Part shown: positions 42,908 through 52,640 of the stretch, in pieces
Layout of the letters: every line of letters starts with the position of its first letter
Position numbering within the stretch: position 1 is the first letter of the stretch
Assembly (NCBI GenBank): GCA_023229575.1
Contig: JALNYZ010000005.1
Span: 62,001-126,000 of the forward strand
Source: Prolixibacteraceae bacterium
Lineage (GTDB): Bacteria > Bacteroidota > Bacteroidia > Bacteroidales > Prolixibacteraceae
DNA length: 64,000 nt
Direction: 5' to 3'
Made by a program: the position numbers and the translations under genes
Notes under the pieces: model-generated
What the model was told of the DNA's origin: nothing
The model's input: the letters and a program-made list of their open reading frames with translations, nothing else
Databases searched by the model: none

Positions 42908-43828
42908 TTAATCTTCAACCTTATGTTTGAGTGAGCGGAAACCTTCGCCTAAAATCTCACTCGCATCCATGATGGTGATGAAGGCGTGCGGATCAATAGC
43001 GGCAATCTGTTCTTCCAAAATAGCCACTTCCCTGCGGCTTACTACCGTGAAAATGACACTTTTCTCTGCATTTGTGTACATGCCAATGCCTTTTAGATAG
43101 GTGCCTCCACGCTCGAGGTCAATGACAATTTTATCGCGGATTTTCTCGTGCTCCTCAGAAATAATGATCAGGGCTTTGTTGTAGTTAGCCCCTTCAAGAA
43201 TCATGTCAACTGCACGCCCAGTGATGTAGATAACCAGGATGCTGTAAAGCGGAATTTGCCAGTCTTTGAAGGCGGCAAGGGCCACAACAACTATGGCGCA
43301 ATCGACCCAGATCAACATTTGACCAATTGGAATCCTTGTGTATTTGGTGATAATCATGGCTACGATATCGCTGCCCCCTGAAGTGGCCCTGGCTTTGAAT
43401 ATGAGGCCAAGGCCAATGCCGGTCAGAACTCCCCCGAAAATGCAGGAAAGCAATACATCCTGGACCAACGGTGCATCACCGACCATCCGCATCATGGTAA
43501 TCCCATCCATGAAAATGGAGGAGGAAACAAAGCCATAGATGGTTTTTACACCAAACCGGCGCCCCAGCGTTTTGATTCCGATATATGTTAAAGGAATGTT
43601 TACCAGTAAGTTGAAGAGGCCTATCGGGAAGCCGTCTGGCCAAATGGCAATTCCTTTGGTCAGGTAGTGGACAATGATACCAAGACCATAAACCCCACCG
43701 GGAACGATCTTGTGCGGTGTAATGAAATAGACGTAACCTATGGCCATGATAAATGACCCGATGGTAATCATCCCGTAATCAAGAAACCATCTGGTCGAAA
43801 AAAGTCTTTCCCTGGGAGATAAGGTCAT
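42908..43828 (-). CDS. YitT-family membrane protein (DUF161/DUF2179)
   Basis: 306 residues. Five to six membrane segments in the N-terminal two thirds (GSFIMAIGYVYFITPHKIVPGGVYGLGIIVHY, GVLTGIGLGLIFKARATSGGSDIVAMI). A cytosolic DUF2179 domain (about 230-290) shows GATYLKGIGMYTNAEKSVIFTVVSRRE-like sequence. Common in Bacteroidota; transport function unproven. Convergent with the preceding gene across only 7 nt. Confidence 0.9.
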   Translation of the reverse strand: MTLSPRERLFSTRWFLDYGMITIGSFIMAIGYVYFITPHKIVPGGVYGLGIIVHYLTKGIAIWPDGFPIGLFNLLVNIPLTYIGIKTLGRRFGVKTIYGFVSSSIFMDGITMMRMVGDAPLVQDVLLSCIFGGVLTGIGLGLIFKARATSGGSDIVAMIITKYTRIPIGQMLIWVDCAIVVVALAAFKDWQIPLYSILVIYITGRAVDMILEGANYNKALIIISEEHEKIRDKIVIDLERGGTYLKGIGMYTNAEKSVIFTVVSRREVAILEEQIAAIDPHAFITIMDASEILGEGFRSLKHKVED

Positions 43829-43896
43829 AGCTGAATGGTTTGTATAAAGGTAGGAAAAAATTGGTTTTCAGAGCGAAGGCACCTCGTCAGGAGCAA

Positions 43897-43925
43897 AAAA
43901 AAGGTTCCTTTTGAGAACCTTTTTT
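43897..43925 (-). terminator. Intrinsic terminator of rplS
   Basis: A perfect 11-bp stem, AAAAAAGGTTC (43897-43907) with GAACCTTTTTT (43915-43925), loop of 7 nt, lies 15 nt downstream of the rplS stop on the minus strand and ends in a T-run there. Confidence 0.9.
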
Positions 43926-43940
43926 GTCAACCAATTTTGA

Positions 43941-44291
43941 TTAAAATCTTTTCTCTTTGATACGGGCTTTTTTGCCGGTAAGGCTGCGCAAATAGAACAA
44001 CCGTGCACGACGAACATGCCCCATGCGATTTACTTCTATTCCGTCAATAAACGGTGACGTCATCGGAAAAATACGCTCAACGCCTACATTACCCGACATT
44101 TTACGAACAGTAAAGGTTTTGGTAGTTCCGGTACCTTTTATCTGAATTACAGTTCCTTTGTAGTTCTGAATCCGCTCTTTGTTACCCTCGACGATTTTAT
44201 ACCTTACGGTGATAGTGTCACCAGGGTGAAATGCCGGAAACTCCTTTTGTTCTGCTAAAAACGCATTTTCAGCAATTTTAATTAAATCCAT
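43941..44291 (-). CDS. rplS: 50S ribosomal protein L19
   Basis: 116 residues. FHPGDTITVRYKIVEGNKERIQNYKGTVI and RKMSGNVGVERIFPMTSPFIDGIEVNRMGHVRRARLFYLR are diagnostic for bL19, which sits at the 30S-50S interface. I start at 44291 (MDLIKIAENAF), the family start; the in-frame upstream extension to 44378 is the 5' leader, not protein. Confidence 0.97.
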   Translation of the reverse strand: MDLIKIAENAFLAEQKEFPAFHPGDTITVRYKIVEGNKERIQNYKGTVIQIKGTGTTKTFTVRKMSGNVGVERIFPMTSPFIDGIEVNRMGHVRRARLFYLRSLTGKKARIKEKRF

Positions 44292-44383
44292 TACAATTGT
44301 TTTTACTTGTTTGACGAACGCAATATAACAGTGTCCAGATGTTTGCTGCCAGAGATTGCGTACGGAAATCGGCTGCAAAAATA
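44292..44383 (-). promoter_or_regulatory. Promoter and candidate structured leader of rplS
   Basis: A -7 element TATTTTTG (complement of 44376-44383) matches TAnnTTTG exactly. The leader between it and the ATG is about 80 nt and includes CGCAAT (complement of 44355-44360) pairing with ATTGCG (complement of 44319-44324) around a ~30-nt loop containing CTGGCAGC. Ribosomal protein genes often carry autoregulatory leaders; that role here is only a suggestion. Confidence 0.45.
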
Positions 44384-44454
44384 GATATTATTTTCCTCTG
44401 AAAGAAATTTTTATCTAAAAAATATGCTCTTTTTGTTTGCTGTCCAAAAAAAAA

Positions 44455-45657
44455 TCAGAATCCAAGCTTTTTTCTGAGCTCTTGTGGAACGGCATCTTTG
44501 TGCACCATGATCGCAGTTGTCTTGTATTGGATGTAAGGCGCTGATGCATAAAAATATCCGTCGTGGCTATTGTAAGGTCCCCAGGAATTTTTGATTTTGC
44601 AGTAGGTTGTACCATTCTGGTCTTTGGCAGTTCCGATGATGTGCATGGCATGGTCGTCGGTTGTCTCTTGCGAATCAAAGGCACCCTGACGTAGTTCCTG
44701 TGTAATCACTTTTTCTTTTCCGGGTTTGTTTAGTTTGTAGAGTTCCTTCTCTTTTTCCGTATCAGATAGTTTTTCCCATTTACTGATTTCGGTATCTGTC
44801 ATATCGGCCTTGCTGGCCTCAGGAACAACTGCAACCCCCTTTTGGGAAGTAGCAAATCCTTTCTCGCTTACATCGGCGGCCCATGCTACTGTATAGCCTT
44901 TATCGAGCGCGTTGTCAATAATTTGTTGCAAATCGTTGAGTTGAACGTTGTACAACTTAGCCCACAACCAATTGTCAGGTACTTCAAGTATAAATTGTTG
45001 GTAGAATGGATGATGTGTGAAGGAGGTAATCTCAACATAGTCATCAGGATTGATTCCGGCGCAAAAATCGGAAAGGAACGTCAAAGGAGAGTACTTTTTC
45101 TTTTCATATTTAAATTCTTCCGGGATTTCGCCAAAATAGGCGTCGGCACTTTTTTGGAAGGCAGTTGACCAGACTGGCGAAATTTTGCGGTTTTTGTTTT
45201 GAACCACAGAGACAACCATGTTCTTCAGAAGGTTATCCACTTCTCCGTGAATATGTTTTTTCTCCCCGTAATTTAATCCCGGATAGCTCGATTCAGGAAC
45301 CAATCCGTAATTTTTCATCACATATAGCATGTCGTGGAGCAAACCCCCGCTGCCGAAATTGGTGTTTCCCTGCATCCTGACATAGCGGTCGGCTTTATCG
45401 CGGTAGCAATGGTTTACCAGAAACATCTCCGAAAGATCGACTTCAGGTTTTCCCATCCGTAACAATTCGGATTCGATAAAGGAGGAACTCGCGAATGACC
45501 AACATGTTCCGGTTCTGTTCTGATCTTTGACCGATGTATGCGGCAACTCTTTGATTAGGGTGAATTTATAGCTGGTATCCTTTTTCTCCTGCGCCTGGAT
45601 GGCCAGATTGCAGAAAAAGAGTAAAACAGCAATAGAAATAAATCCTTTGAATTGCAT
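44455..45657 (-). CDS. Exported C1-family (papain/bleomycin hydrolase-like) cysteine peptidase
   Basis: 400 residues. Signal peptide ending near IQAQ (about 22); catalytic Cys52 in NRTGTCWSFASSSF; His in TTDDHAMHIIG; Asn in KIKNSWGPYNSHDGYFY. Longer than papain and close to the PepC/bleomycin hydrolase group, which acts as an aminopeptidase; here the enzyme is exported. Four nt separate it from the 7TM-HD gene upstream. Confidence 0.92.
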   Translation of the reverse strand: MQFKGFISIAVLLFFCNLAIQAQEKKDTSYKFTLIKELPHTSVKDQNRTGTCWSFASSSFIESELLRMGKPEVDLSEMFLVNHCYRDKADRYVRMQGNTNFGSGGLLHDMLYVMKNYGLVPESSYPGLNYGEKKHIHGEVDNLLKNMVVSVVQNKNRKISPVWSTAFQKSADAYFGEIPEEFKYEKKKYSPLTFLSDFCAGINPDDYVEITSFTHHPFYQQFILEVPDNWLWAKLYNVQLNDLQQIIDNALDKGYTVAWAADVSEKGFATSQKGVAVVPEASKADMTDTEISKWEKLSDTEKEKELYKLNKPGKEKVITQELRQGAFDSQETTDDHAMHIIGTAKDQNGTTYCKIKNSWGPYNSHDGYFYASAPYIQYKTTAIMVHKDAVPQELRKKLGF

Positions 45658-45661
45658 TTTT

Positions 45662-47773
45662 TTAATTTTTTATCTCCGGATAGTCGACCCGGATGTGGTA
45701 AATATTAATCAATTTTTCGTGAAAAAAATCTTTTAAAACCCTGATATCCTTGAAGGTCAGTGGGGCATATTCCAACTGTCCCAATTCAACCTTCTGACGG
45801 AAAATATTCTCTACCAAATTGCGAATATTCTCCGAATTCTTGACAAGCAGACTTCTGGAAGCAGCTTCAATGCTGTCGGCCAGCATCACTACGGCCGTTT
45901 CCCGGGTAGTTGGTATAGGTCCCTTATATGAAAACACATTTTCTGTTTCCTCATCCAAACTATTGTCGTTGAGATATTTCTGGTAGAAATAGCCTGTTTT
46001 GGTAGTTCCGTGGTGTGTTTTGATAAAATCGATAATTTGTTCCGGTAATTTGTGTTTCCTGGCAAGTTCCACTCCTCGCTCCACATGTTCAATGATAATG
46101 GCAGCACTATCTTCGCTGGAGAGATCGTCGTGCGGATTAATTCCAATAATTTGATTTTCAATAAAGTAGCCCGAGTTTACAATTTTGCCAATATCATGGT
46201 ACAAGGCACCTGCCCTGACAAGCAACGGATTACCGCCGATCTTGGCCACGGCCATTTCGGAAAGATTGGCCACCTGAAGTGAATGGTGCATCGTTCCGGG
46301 GGCGTCCATGGCCAGTCTTTTGAGCAATTTATGGTTGGTGTAGGTAAGTTCGATCAGGGTCACGTCGGAGACAAATCCAAAAGTTTTTTCAAGCAGGTAA
46401 ATCAAAGGATAAGTCATCAAAGTAAGGAGGGCATTTGTGGCAAACCACTTCATTTTTATCCATTCTACGGCGCTTAGATTTGCCTCCTGGATCAAAGATA
46501 TACCAATGTAAATAACAGCGTAAGAAATAAATACAATAATGGCAGTAAAGATGAATTGTTCGCGCTTCTGCATTTTGTTCAAACTGATTACAGCAAGGCT
46601 TCCGACAACAATCTGCAGGAGCACAAATTCATAACCATTGGCAACCATGAATCCAACAATCAGTGCTGCAATGGTATTGACGAAAATTGCAACCCGGGTA
46701 TCCAAAAAGGTACGGATAATAAGTGCCAGCGCTGTAAAAGGTACCACATAGATGTCGAAAGTTCCTAGCCGGATTACCATGGAACAGCAGACTATCATTG
46801 CTGTGAGGGTAATCATGAGGAAGGAGATATCCCTTTTGGATCGCATCACCTTTCTCCGGATATTGAGCAAAAAAAGGTAGAGGGTTACGAGCAACATGAC
46901 CACTAGCACGGCCCTGCCAAGGATAACCATAACATATTTTGAATTTTCTCCCCTGTTTTTCTCGAAAGTGATCCGGAATGATTCCAGGATGTTGAATGTT
47001 TGGGCCGATACGATATCGCCTTGCGAGATAATTCGTTCACCCTCCTGAACGATACCATGGTTGGTCGAAAGGTTTTCAAGTAACTTTTTTTCCATCTGTC
47101 GGTTACGTTCACCATCCAGGATCAGGTTACTGACAAGATAAGTTTCAGGTTGAAAATTTTCGATGTATGAAATCCATTCCGGATGTGCACTTTTTAATTC
47201 GTCCAGTTGGGACTTAATTTCGTTGTAGGCGCTTTTTAATGTGAAAAGTGACGTGATTTGGCTCTCCTTGCCAATGTTGTTTCTTAGAATTTTGAGGCTC
47301 TTTTTTTTGAAAGAACTTGAATTATTGATAAAATTCTGATCCAAAATCCCAACTTCATAAATTTGGTGGTACATTTCTGTCAATTTCAACTTCAGGGCCG
47401 TAAGTTGAAGGGAACCATTTGCTTTGGATGGTTTTATGCGATCAATATCTATGGAAAGCGAAACCATTTTCACTTTGGTAACCGAATCGGCATAAACCAA
47501 ATAGGGTATTTGTTCTTTCAGTAAAGAGTCTTTTTCATGGTTGATTTCACTGTCTGATTTCAGTACTGCGAAATTGTACGGGGCAAAAAGAGTAGTGTGC
47601 ATCCAGGGTCGTCCTTTCTGGTATTCGTACCGGAAACGCGCCTCCTGGGGAAGGGCAAAATAAAGTGCTATGGTCGTAACCAAAAAAAGTGCCGCCAGAT
47701 AGATTCTGTGCCCTTGTTTTGGACTTAACCTTTTTCTTTTGTTACTGTTCATCTCATTTACAGCAGTAATCAC
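45662..47773 (-). CDS. 7TM-HD membrane phosphohydrolase (PgpH-like)
   Basis: 703 residues. An N-terminal membrane segment, a ~240-residue extracytoplasmic 7TMR-HDED-type domain (about 50-290), seven membrane segments (about 295-480) and a cytosolic HD domain. HD motifs: MHHSLQVANLSEMA, ALYHDIGKIVNSGYF, EHVERGVELARKHKLP, THHGTTKTGYFY and MLADSIEAASRSL. Relatives hydrolyse cyclic di-AMP (PgpH). A second Met at 47752 is an alternative start. Probably cotranscribed with the C1 peptidase gene. Confidence 0.92.
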   Translation of the reverse strand: MITAVNEMNSNKRKRLSPKQGHRIYLAALFLVTTIALYFALPQEARFRYEYQKGRPWMHTTLFAPYNFAVLKSDSEINHEKDSLLKEQIPYLVYADSVTKVKMVSLSIDIDRIKPSKANGSLQLTALKLKLTEMYHQIYEVGILDQNFINNSSSFKKKSLKILRNNIGKESQITSLFTLKSAYNEIKSQLDELKSAHPEWISYIENFQPETYLVSNLILDGERNRQMEKKLLENLSTNHGIVQEGERIISQGDIVSAQTFNILESFRITFEKNRGENSKYVMVILGRAVLVVMLLVTLYLFLLNIRRKVMRSKRDISFLMITLTAMIVCCSMVIRLGTFDIYVVPFTALALIIRTFLDTRVAIFVNTIAALIVGFMVANGYEFVLLQIVVGSLAVISLNKMQKREQFIFTAIIVFISYAVIYIGISLIQEANLSAVEWIKMKWFATNALLTLMTYPLIYLLEKTFGFVSDVTLIELTYTNHKLLKRLAMDAPGTMHHSLQVANLSEMAVAKIGGNPLLVRAGALYHDIGKIVNSGYFIENQIIGINPHDDLSSEDSAAIIIEHVERGVELARKHKLPEQIIDFIKTHHGTTKTGYFYQKYLNDNSLDEETENVFSYKGPIPTTRETAVVMLADSIEAASRSLLVKNSENIRNLVENIFRQKVELGQLEYAPLTFKDIRVLKDFFHEKLINIYHIRVDYPEIKN

Positions 47774-47831
47774 TTAGTCAGGAGACAATAAATTTCTATC
47801 TTTGGAAAGAATCAAAAATAGCAATTTTTTA

Positions 47832-48629
47832 ATGAGATACGGAATCTCTAACCTAAGCATCGTTCCGGTTCGCACCGATCCAAGTGAAACCAGCGAAATG
47901 TGTACCCAGATACTTTTTGGAGAACATTATAGCATCCTTGATGAAAACAAAAAATGGTGCAAGGTTCAGCTCTTCTTTGACGGGTATGAAGGATGGATCG
48001 ATCAGAAAATGGTGAACGAAATCCCTGAAAAAACCTTTCTGCAATTGGGTCAGCAACCACTTACGGTTACAACCAACCCTTTTAACATTGTTCAGCCCGA
48101 ATTGGGTTATGGAAATTTTCTGATCGTAGCCGGAAGTTCACTCCCCTTTTACAAACCGGCCAGCAACACCTTTAAGATAGGATCAGACTGCTATTCCATT
48201 CAGGGGGAAAAGATTCAACCGGTCAGGAAAAATGTCAGAAACGTTCTGATAGAAAATGCGCTGAAATATTTTAACTCCCCATACCTCTGGGGCGGTCGTT
48301 CGCCATTTGGGGTTGACTGTTCCGGATTATCGCAGATTTTATACAAGATGATTGGCCTGCAGATTCCAAGGGATGCCGGTCAGCAGGCTTTGATAGGGGA
48401 GAACATCACATTCGTGGAAGAGGCCTTGCCAGGAGATCTGGCATTTTTCGACAATGAAGAAGGCAAGATTGTGCATGTGGGCATCATCTGGGAGAAGAAC
48501 AAAATTATTCACTCCTCGGGTAAAGTGCGGATCGACAACATTGACCATTTTGGGATCTACAACATCGACACCAACCGGTATTCTCACCAAATGAGATTGA
48601 TGCGGAGGATTATAAAAGACAACGACTGA
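47832..48629 (+). CDS. NlpC/P60 peptidoglycan hydrolase with SH3-like domain
   Basis: 265 residues from the chosen ATG. N-terminal bacterial SH3-like region (MRYGISNLSIVPVRTDPSE..., VQLFFDGYEGWIDQ) and C-terminal NlpC/P60 domain with YLWGGRSPFGVDCSGLSQILYKM (catalytic Cys), AGQQALIGE and DLAFFDNEEGKIVHVGIIW (catalytic His). It cuts gamma-glutamyl-diaminopimelate bonds in cell-wall peptides. No signal peptide is evident. The ATG at 47802 would add 10 residues; the family usually starts at the MRYGISN position. Confidence 0.9.
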   Translation: MRYGISNLSIVPVRTDPSETSEMCTQILFGEHYSILDENKKWCKVQLFFDGYEGWIDQKMVNEIPEKTFLQLGQQPLTVTTNPFNIVQPELGYGNFLIVAGSSLPFYKPASNTFKIGSDCYSIQGEKIQPVRKNVRNVLIENALKYFNSPYLWGGRSPFGVDCSGLSQILYKMIGLQIPRDAGQQALIGENITFVEEALPGDLAFFDNEEGKIVHVGIIWEKNKIIHSSGKVRIDNIDHFGIYNIDTNRYSHQMRLMRRIIKDND

Positions 48630-48666
48630 CTATTTCCAAAAAAACGATGGATTCCGGATTTTCGAA

Positions 48667-48729
48667 TTCACCACATAGACACATAGAACACATTAGAATC
48701 TATTGTGCCCTATGTGCCTATGTGGTGAA
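48667..48729. repeat. Word-repeat inverted repeat between the NlpC and WbqC-like genes
   Basis: Left arm 48667-48697 and right arm 48699-48729 are 31 nt each and pair at about 27 positions; the word is CACATAGA or CCTATGTG. It is almost loop-free and lies between two convergent genes, so it may serve as a bidirectional terminator without U-runs. Confidence 0.78.
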
Positions 48730-48785
48730 ATGGGGATATTGATGAATACGCTCCGCCACTCATCCAATTTCCAAAATCTCCAAGT

Positions 48786-49451
48786 CTATGATTGGCTTTT
48801 AATCGATTTTCTCAATATTTCAACAGCCATAGGCCCCTCGTTAAAGAGCAAATCCAGGATGCTTAAATTGGATGTAAAGCCAAATTTCTCCTGAAAGACC
48901 TGCATGTACACTGTAGGGGCAAAACGATCATCGTCGGTTTGCCGGTTTGTTTTGGGATGGATGGAATAGCGGAAATCATCCGTGCCTGGGGGTATCCAGG
49001 TAGGTGGTAAAAATGTTTCGGTAACCCGGATATTGCATTTCAGATTAAGTTCTTCCAAAACCACCGACTGAATATCATGGTTGAAATCGGTCAGGAATTG
49101 CCACTTTTTGGTATGGTAAAATGGAGAGAAGCTCTCTGCGTAGTACTCGAAAAAGGGAGCGTTATTGTAGGCCGATACAATGGCCCTCCAGTGAAGCTTC
49201 TGCCAGGGATGGTCGTACGAAATGGCAACCTCACGGATTATCCGTTTGGAATTGGAACCTTCCGTGACAGGAATGGATAGGCTTTGCTGCCCGTTGGCAG
49301 TGAGGATTTTACAACGATTGCGGTAGGATTGTTTGAGGAAATGCTCGCTCAACTCAACCCACACCTCGTCGTAGTCCATTAATTTTGTGATGTATTGAAC
49401 GGGCGCCAGATAGGCGCTGCTCAGCAGGACACATTTGTTGCCAGGTTCCAT
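48786..49451 (-). CDS. WbqC-like family protein
   Basis: 221 residues. VLLSSAYLAPVQYITKLMDYDEVWVELSEHF, KQSYRNRCKILTANGQQSLSIPV and the late FGFTSNLSILDLLFNEGP are typical of the WbqC-like family, named from an O-antigen cluster but of uncertain biochemistry. Last gene of the dapB-lepB-wbqC run (15 nt after lepB), a conserved order in Bacteroidota. Confidence 0.9.
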   Translation of the reverse strand: MEPGNKCVLLSSAYLAPVQYITKLMDYDEVWVELSEHFLKQSYRNRCKILTANGQQSLSIPVTEGSNSKRIIREVAISYDHPWQKLHWRAIVSAYNNAPFFEYYAESFSPFYHTKKWQFLTDFNHDIQSVVLEELNLKCNIRVTETFLPPTWIPPGTDDFRYSIHPKTNRQTDDDRFAPTVYMQVFQEKFGFTSNLSILDLLFNEGPMAVEILRKSIKSQS

Positions 49452-49466
49452 TCAGAAAAGGGGAGG

Positions 49467-50807
49467 TTATTTTACCCCCATAAAGAAGCGGTTCCAACGA
49501 ATTTTGGCCAGGAACGACTTGTTTTTATCGAGGGATAACCAGACAAATGATGCTTTGCCTACAACATGGTCTTCGGGAACAAAACCCCAATACCTTGAGT
49601 CGGCAGAGTTGTACCGATTGTCGCCCATCATCCAGTAGTAATCCATGTTGAAGGTGTATTCCTTCGCAACGGCCCCATTGATATAGATCTCCCCATTGAC
49701 AACTTTAAGCTTGTTCTCCTCATACACGCTGATGATTCTTTTGTAGAGGGGTAAATTCTTCGTGGTAAGTTGAATAGTTGTCCCTTTTTTTGGAATCCAG
49801 AGTGGTCCGAAATTGTCGAGGTTCCAGGTGTATTGATCATCACTCGGGAAGATATTCGGATCGCGGTCCTCTTTAGGCCAGGTAACACGTTCCTTGTTGG
49901 TGATGAATTTCATGCCGTCCATTTTTCTGTATTGTTTAGCAGTAAGCGAAATAACCATCCTAGATCCTGATCCTTCGATATCTTCCTGGGCAATATCCAG
50001 TTTTTCCATGGCATTTGAATTCAGTGAGTTGCCTTGTATGGTTACCAGATATTTGTATTGCATTCCGGGAATCTCCTTTTGCGCTTTGCCATTCACATAG
50101 ACCTGTCCATTGACAATTTTTAGCGAATCGCCAGGTATGGCGATGCAACGTTTGATGTAATTTTCCCGCTTGTCGACCGGACGGTAGATGATATCGCCAA
50201 AGGAGCGTTTGTCGGTATTTATGCGCTCCCTACCATAACTTCTCACCATTTCATAATAGCTGCGTTCCTGCATGTTGGTGGCAACCGTATCACCTTCAGG
50301 GAAGTTGAAGACGACTACATCATCATTTTTCACCCTTCCAAAACCACCAAGCCTCTTGTAACCATTGTGGATGATTTCAGAAAAAGAGCGGGTAGAAGCA
50401 GTGAATGGCATGGTGTGATGGACAAAAGGAAATGCAACGGGGGTATTGGGCAATTTGGGACCGTAAGCCGTCTTGCTGACAAACAGGTAATCGCCAACCA
50501 TCATCGATTTTTCCATGGATGAGGTAGGAATGGTATAGGCTTCAATAAAAAAGAGTCTGATGAAGGTGGCTGCGATGACGGCAAAGATGATGGCATCAAT
50601 CCATTCAACTACCTTGGTCTGCTTCCCATCTACCGGATTTTTCTTTTTCCAGAATGTCCAGTGAACTTTTCCGGTGATGTACATATCGAAAATAATACCC
50701 AAACCGATGAGCCACCAGAAATTTTTCAGCCAGATAACCCACAGTAAATATAATACTGCAACAACGCCAAATTGAATCCATTGGCTTTTTGAGACGTCCT
50801 TAAACAT
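49467..50807 (-). CDS. lepB: Signal peptidase I (long Bacteroidota type)
   Basis: 446 residues, longer than E. coli LepB (324). Membrane segments at about 10-45 and 68-90; catalytic Ser97 in YTIPTSSMEKSMMVGDY; general-base Lys in KRENYIKRCIAIPGDSL; C-terminal box YYWMMGDNRYNSADSRYWGFVPE. A ~130-residue insert separates the Lys box from the GDNR box, usual for Bacteroidota. Removes signal peptides at the outer face of the inner membrane. Lies 11 nt after dapB. Confidence 0.95.
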   Translation of the reverse strand: MFKDVSKSQWIQFGVVAVLYLLWVIWLKNFWWLIGLGIIFDMYITGKVHWTFWKKKNPVDGKQTKVVEWIDAIIFAVIAATFIRLFFIEAYTIPTSSMEKSMMVGDYLFVSKTAYGPKLPNTPVAFPFVHHTMPFTASTRSFSEIIHNGYKRLGGFGRVKNDDVVVFNFPEGDTVATNMQERSYYEMVRSYGRERINTDKRSFGDIIYRPVDKRENYIKRCIAIPGDSLKIVNGQVYVNGKAQKEIPGMQYKYLVTIQGNSLNSNAMEKLDIAQEDIEGSGSRMVISLTAKQYRKMDGMKFITNKERVTWPKEDRDPNIFPSDDQYTWNLDNFGPLWIPKKGTTIQLTTKNLPLYKRIISVYEENKLKVVNGEIYINGAVAKEYTFNMDYYWMMGDNRYNSADSRYWGFVPEDHVVGKASFVWLSLDKNKSFLAKIRWNRFFMGVK

Positions 50808-50818
50808 ATTGGTTTCAG

Positions 50819-51535
50819 TTATAATTTTAACAAATCAGACATGTTGAAAATTCCATTTTTCCCCGGACAAAATTCTGCCGCCAGAACAGCGCCAAGGGCA
50901 AATCCCTTTCTGCTGTAAGCATTGTGGGTGATTTCGATGTAATCGACCTCCGAATCATATTTTACGGTGTGCAACCCGGGATAGGGATCCTTTCTTACCG
51001 GTTGGATATAAAGTTCTTCATTACTTTTTGGAGATTCGATGGTCCATGATTTTTTGGATCCGTTTTCGGATAAAATTCCTTCTGCCAGGGTGATGGCAGT
51101 ACCGCTGGGCGCATCAAGTTTCTGGGTATGATGGATTTCTGTCATGGCGACATCGTATTGCTGAAACGGCTTCATCATTCGGGACAGGACCTTATTAAGT
51201 TCGAAGAAGAGGTTGACGCCCAAACTAAAATTGGAGGCATAGAAAAAACATCCATTACTGGCCAGACATTCTTTCTCAATCAAAGGCTTTTGCTCCAGCC
51301 AGCCGGTAGTACCACTGACGACTGGAACCCCGGCCTTGAAACAAATCCTGTAATTTCGGATGGCAGTTGCAGGTGTAGTAAATTCGATGGCAACATCGGC
51401 TTTGGAAAGATTATCTACAGTCAGATCGTGTTGATTATCAATATCAATCTTTAAAACAACCGTATGTCCCCGGCCGAGCGAAATCTGCTCGATCTCTTTT
51501 CCCATTTTCCCGTATCCGATCAATGCAATCTTCAT
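50819..51535 (-). CDS. dapB: 4-hydroxy-tetrahydrodipicolinate reductase
   Basis: 238 residues. Rossmann start MKIALIGYGKMGKEIEQIS, VSGTTGWLEQK, and catalytic EIHHTQKLDAPSGTAITLAEGI. Works in the diaminopimelate/lysine pathway. I start at 51535, the family start; an in-frame ATG at 51568 adds 11 residues with no homology I recognise. First gene of the dapB-lepB-wbqC run. Confidence 0.95.
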   Translation of the reverse strand: MKIALIGYGKMGKEIEQISLGRGHTVVLKIDIDNQHDLTVDNLSKADVAIEFTTPATAIRNYRICFKAGVPVVSGTTGWLEQKPLIEKECLASNGCFFYASNFSLGVNLFFELNKVLSRMMKPFQQYDVAMTEIHHTQKLDAPSGTAITLAEGILSENGSKKSWTIESPKSNEELYIQPVRKDPYPGLHTVKYDSEVDYIEITHNAYSRKGFALGAVLAAEFCPGKNGIFNMSDLLKL

Positions 51536-51617
51536 GTAACAACTTTCCCTGATAAGTATGATTTTCATAAAAGGAATTACAAAGGTAAGATTTTGTAGGA
51601 AAATTGCGACTATTTTT

Positions 51618-52640
51618 TCAATCGGGCCAGCGGCCTGTGGCCTGCCGCGTCACCATCCATCCTGGATATTCGGGTGCCAGGGCACTTGCTTCGTTGAGTT
51701 GCTGCATCTCATCCGGTGTCATTTGGAGGTTGACGGCAGAAATATTGTCGTTGAGTTGGAGCAGGTTTTTGGCGCCAATTATGGTGCTTGTCACTCCCGG
51801 TTGCCGGATCACCCAGTTTAGCGCCACATTGGCAACCGACACATTGTGCTTCTTGCCGATTTCGGCCATCAGGTCGATCAGGTCGTAGGCTTTGGCTTTG
51901 TTGATGGGAGGAAAGTCGAAGGCATCCCTGCGGCTGTCGCCGGCAACCTCGTTGTGGCGGGTGAATTTGCCCGACAAGAATCCTCCGGCCAACGGGCTCC
52001 AGGGCATGATGCCGATGTTCTCACTTTTTGCCATGGGAACGATTTCCCGTTCGATATCGCGGCTGGCGATGGTATAATAATTTTGAGAGGCCACGAATTT
52101 CGTCCAGCCTATTTTATCCGCATATCCGTTGGCTTTCATCATCATCCAGGCCGGGTGGTTGCTTATGCCCAGGTAGCGTACCTTGCCCGAACGGACAACA
52201 TTCTCCAATCCGCGCATGGTCTCTTCCAGCGGGGTGATTGGGTCAACCCCATGGATGTATAGGAGGTCGATATGATCGAGATTGAGCCTCTGCAAACTGT
52301 CATTCACGGAGTCCATGATGTGCAGTCTCGAGAGCCCGACCTGGTTGGCCCCGGCCCCCATGCGTATCCTAACCTTAGTGGCGACAAATACTTCCTGTCG
52401 GGGAATGGAAAGCGCTTTCAATGCGATCCCCAGCATCGTTTCGGACAGCCCTTCCGAATAGGCATTGGCTGTATCGATAAAGTTGATCCCCTTTTCAATT
52501 GCTGTTTTGACGATTTGGTTCACCTCATCCTGAGGCACCTGACCTATTGCCTGCCAATAGCCTTTTCCGCCGAATGTCATGGTTCCGAGACAGAGCTCAG
52601 AAACAAGAACGCCGGTTTTTCCTAGTTCGTTGTATTTCAT
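51618..52640 (-). CDS. Aldo/keto reductase
   Basis: 340 residues, NAD(P)H-dependent TIM-barrel reductase. Starts MKYNELGKTGVLVSELCLGTMTFG; catalytic Asp/Tyr in FIDTANAYSEG, Lys in EVFVATKV, His in LLYIHGVD; cofactor region MPWSPLAGGFLSGK and TSTIIGAKNLLQLNDN. Substrate cannot be inferred. Confidence 0.93.
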   Translation of the reverse strand: MKYNELGKTGVLVSELCLGTMTFGGKGYWQAIGQVPQDEVNQIVKTAIEKGINFIDTANAYSEGLSETMLGIALKALSIPRQEVFVATKVRIRMGAGANQVGLSRLHIMDSVNDSLQRLNLDHIDLLYIHGVDPITPLEETMRGLENVVRSGKVRYLGISNHPAWMMMKANGYADKIGWTKFVASQNYYTIASRDIEREIVPMAKSENIGIMPWSPLAGGFLSGKFTRHNEVAGDSRRDAFDFPPINKAKAYDLIDLMAEIGKKHNVSVANVALNWVIRQPGVTSTIIGAKNLLQLNDNISAVNLQMTPDEMQQLNEASALAPEYPGWMVTRQATGRWPD

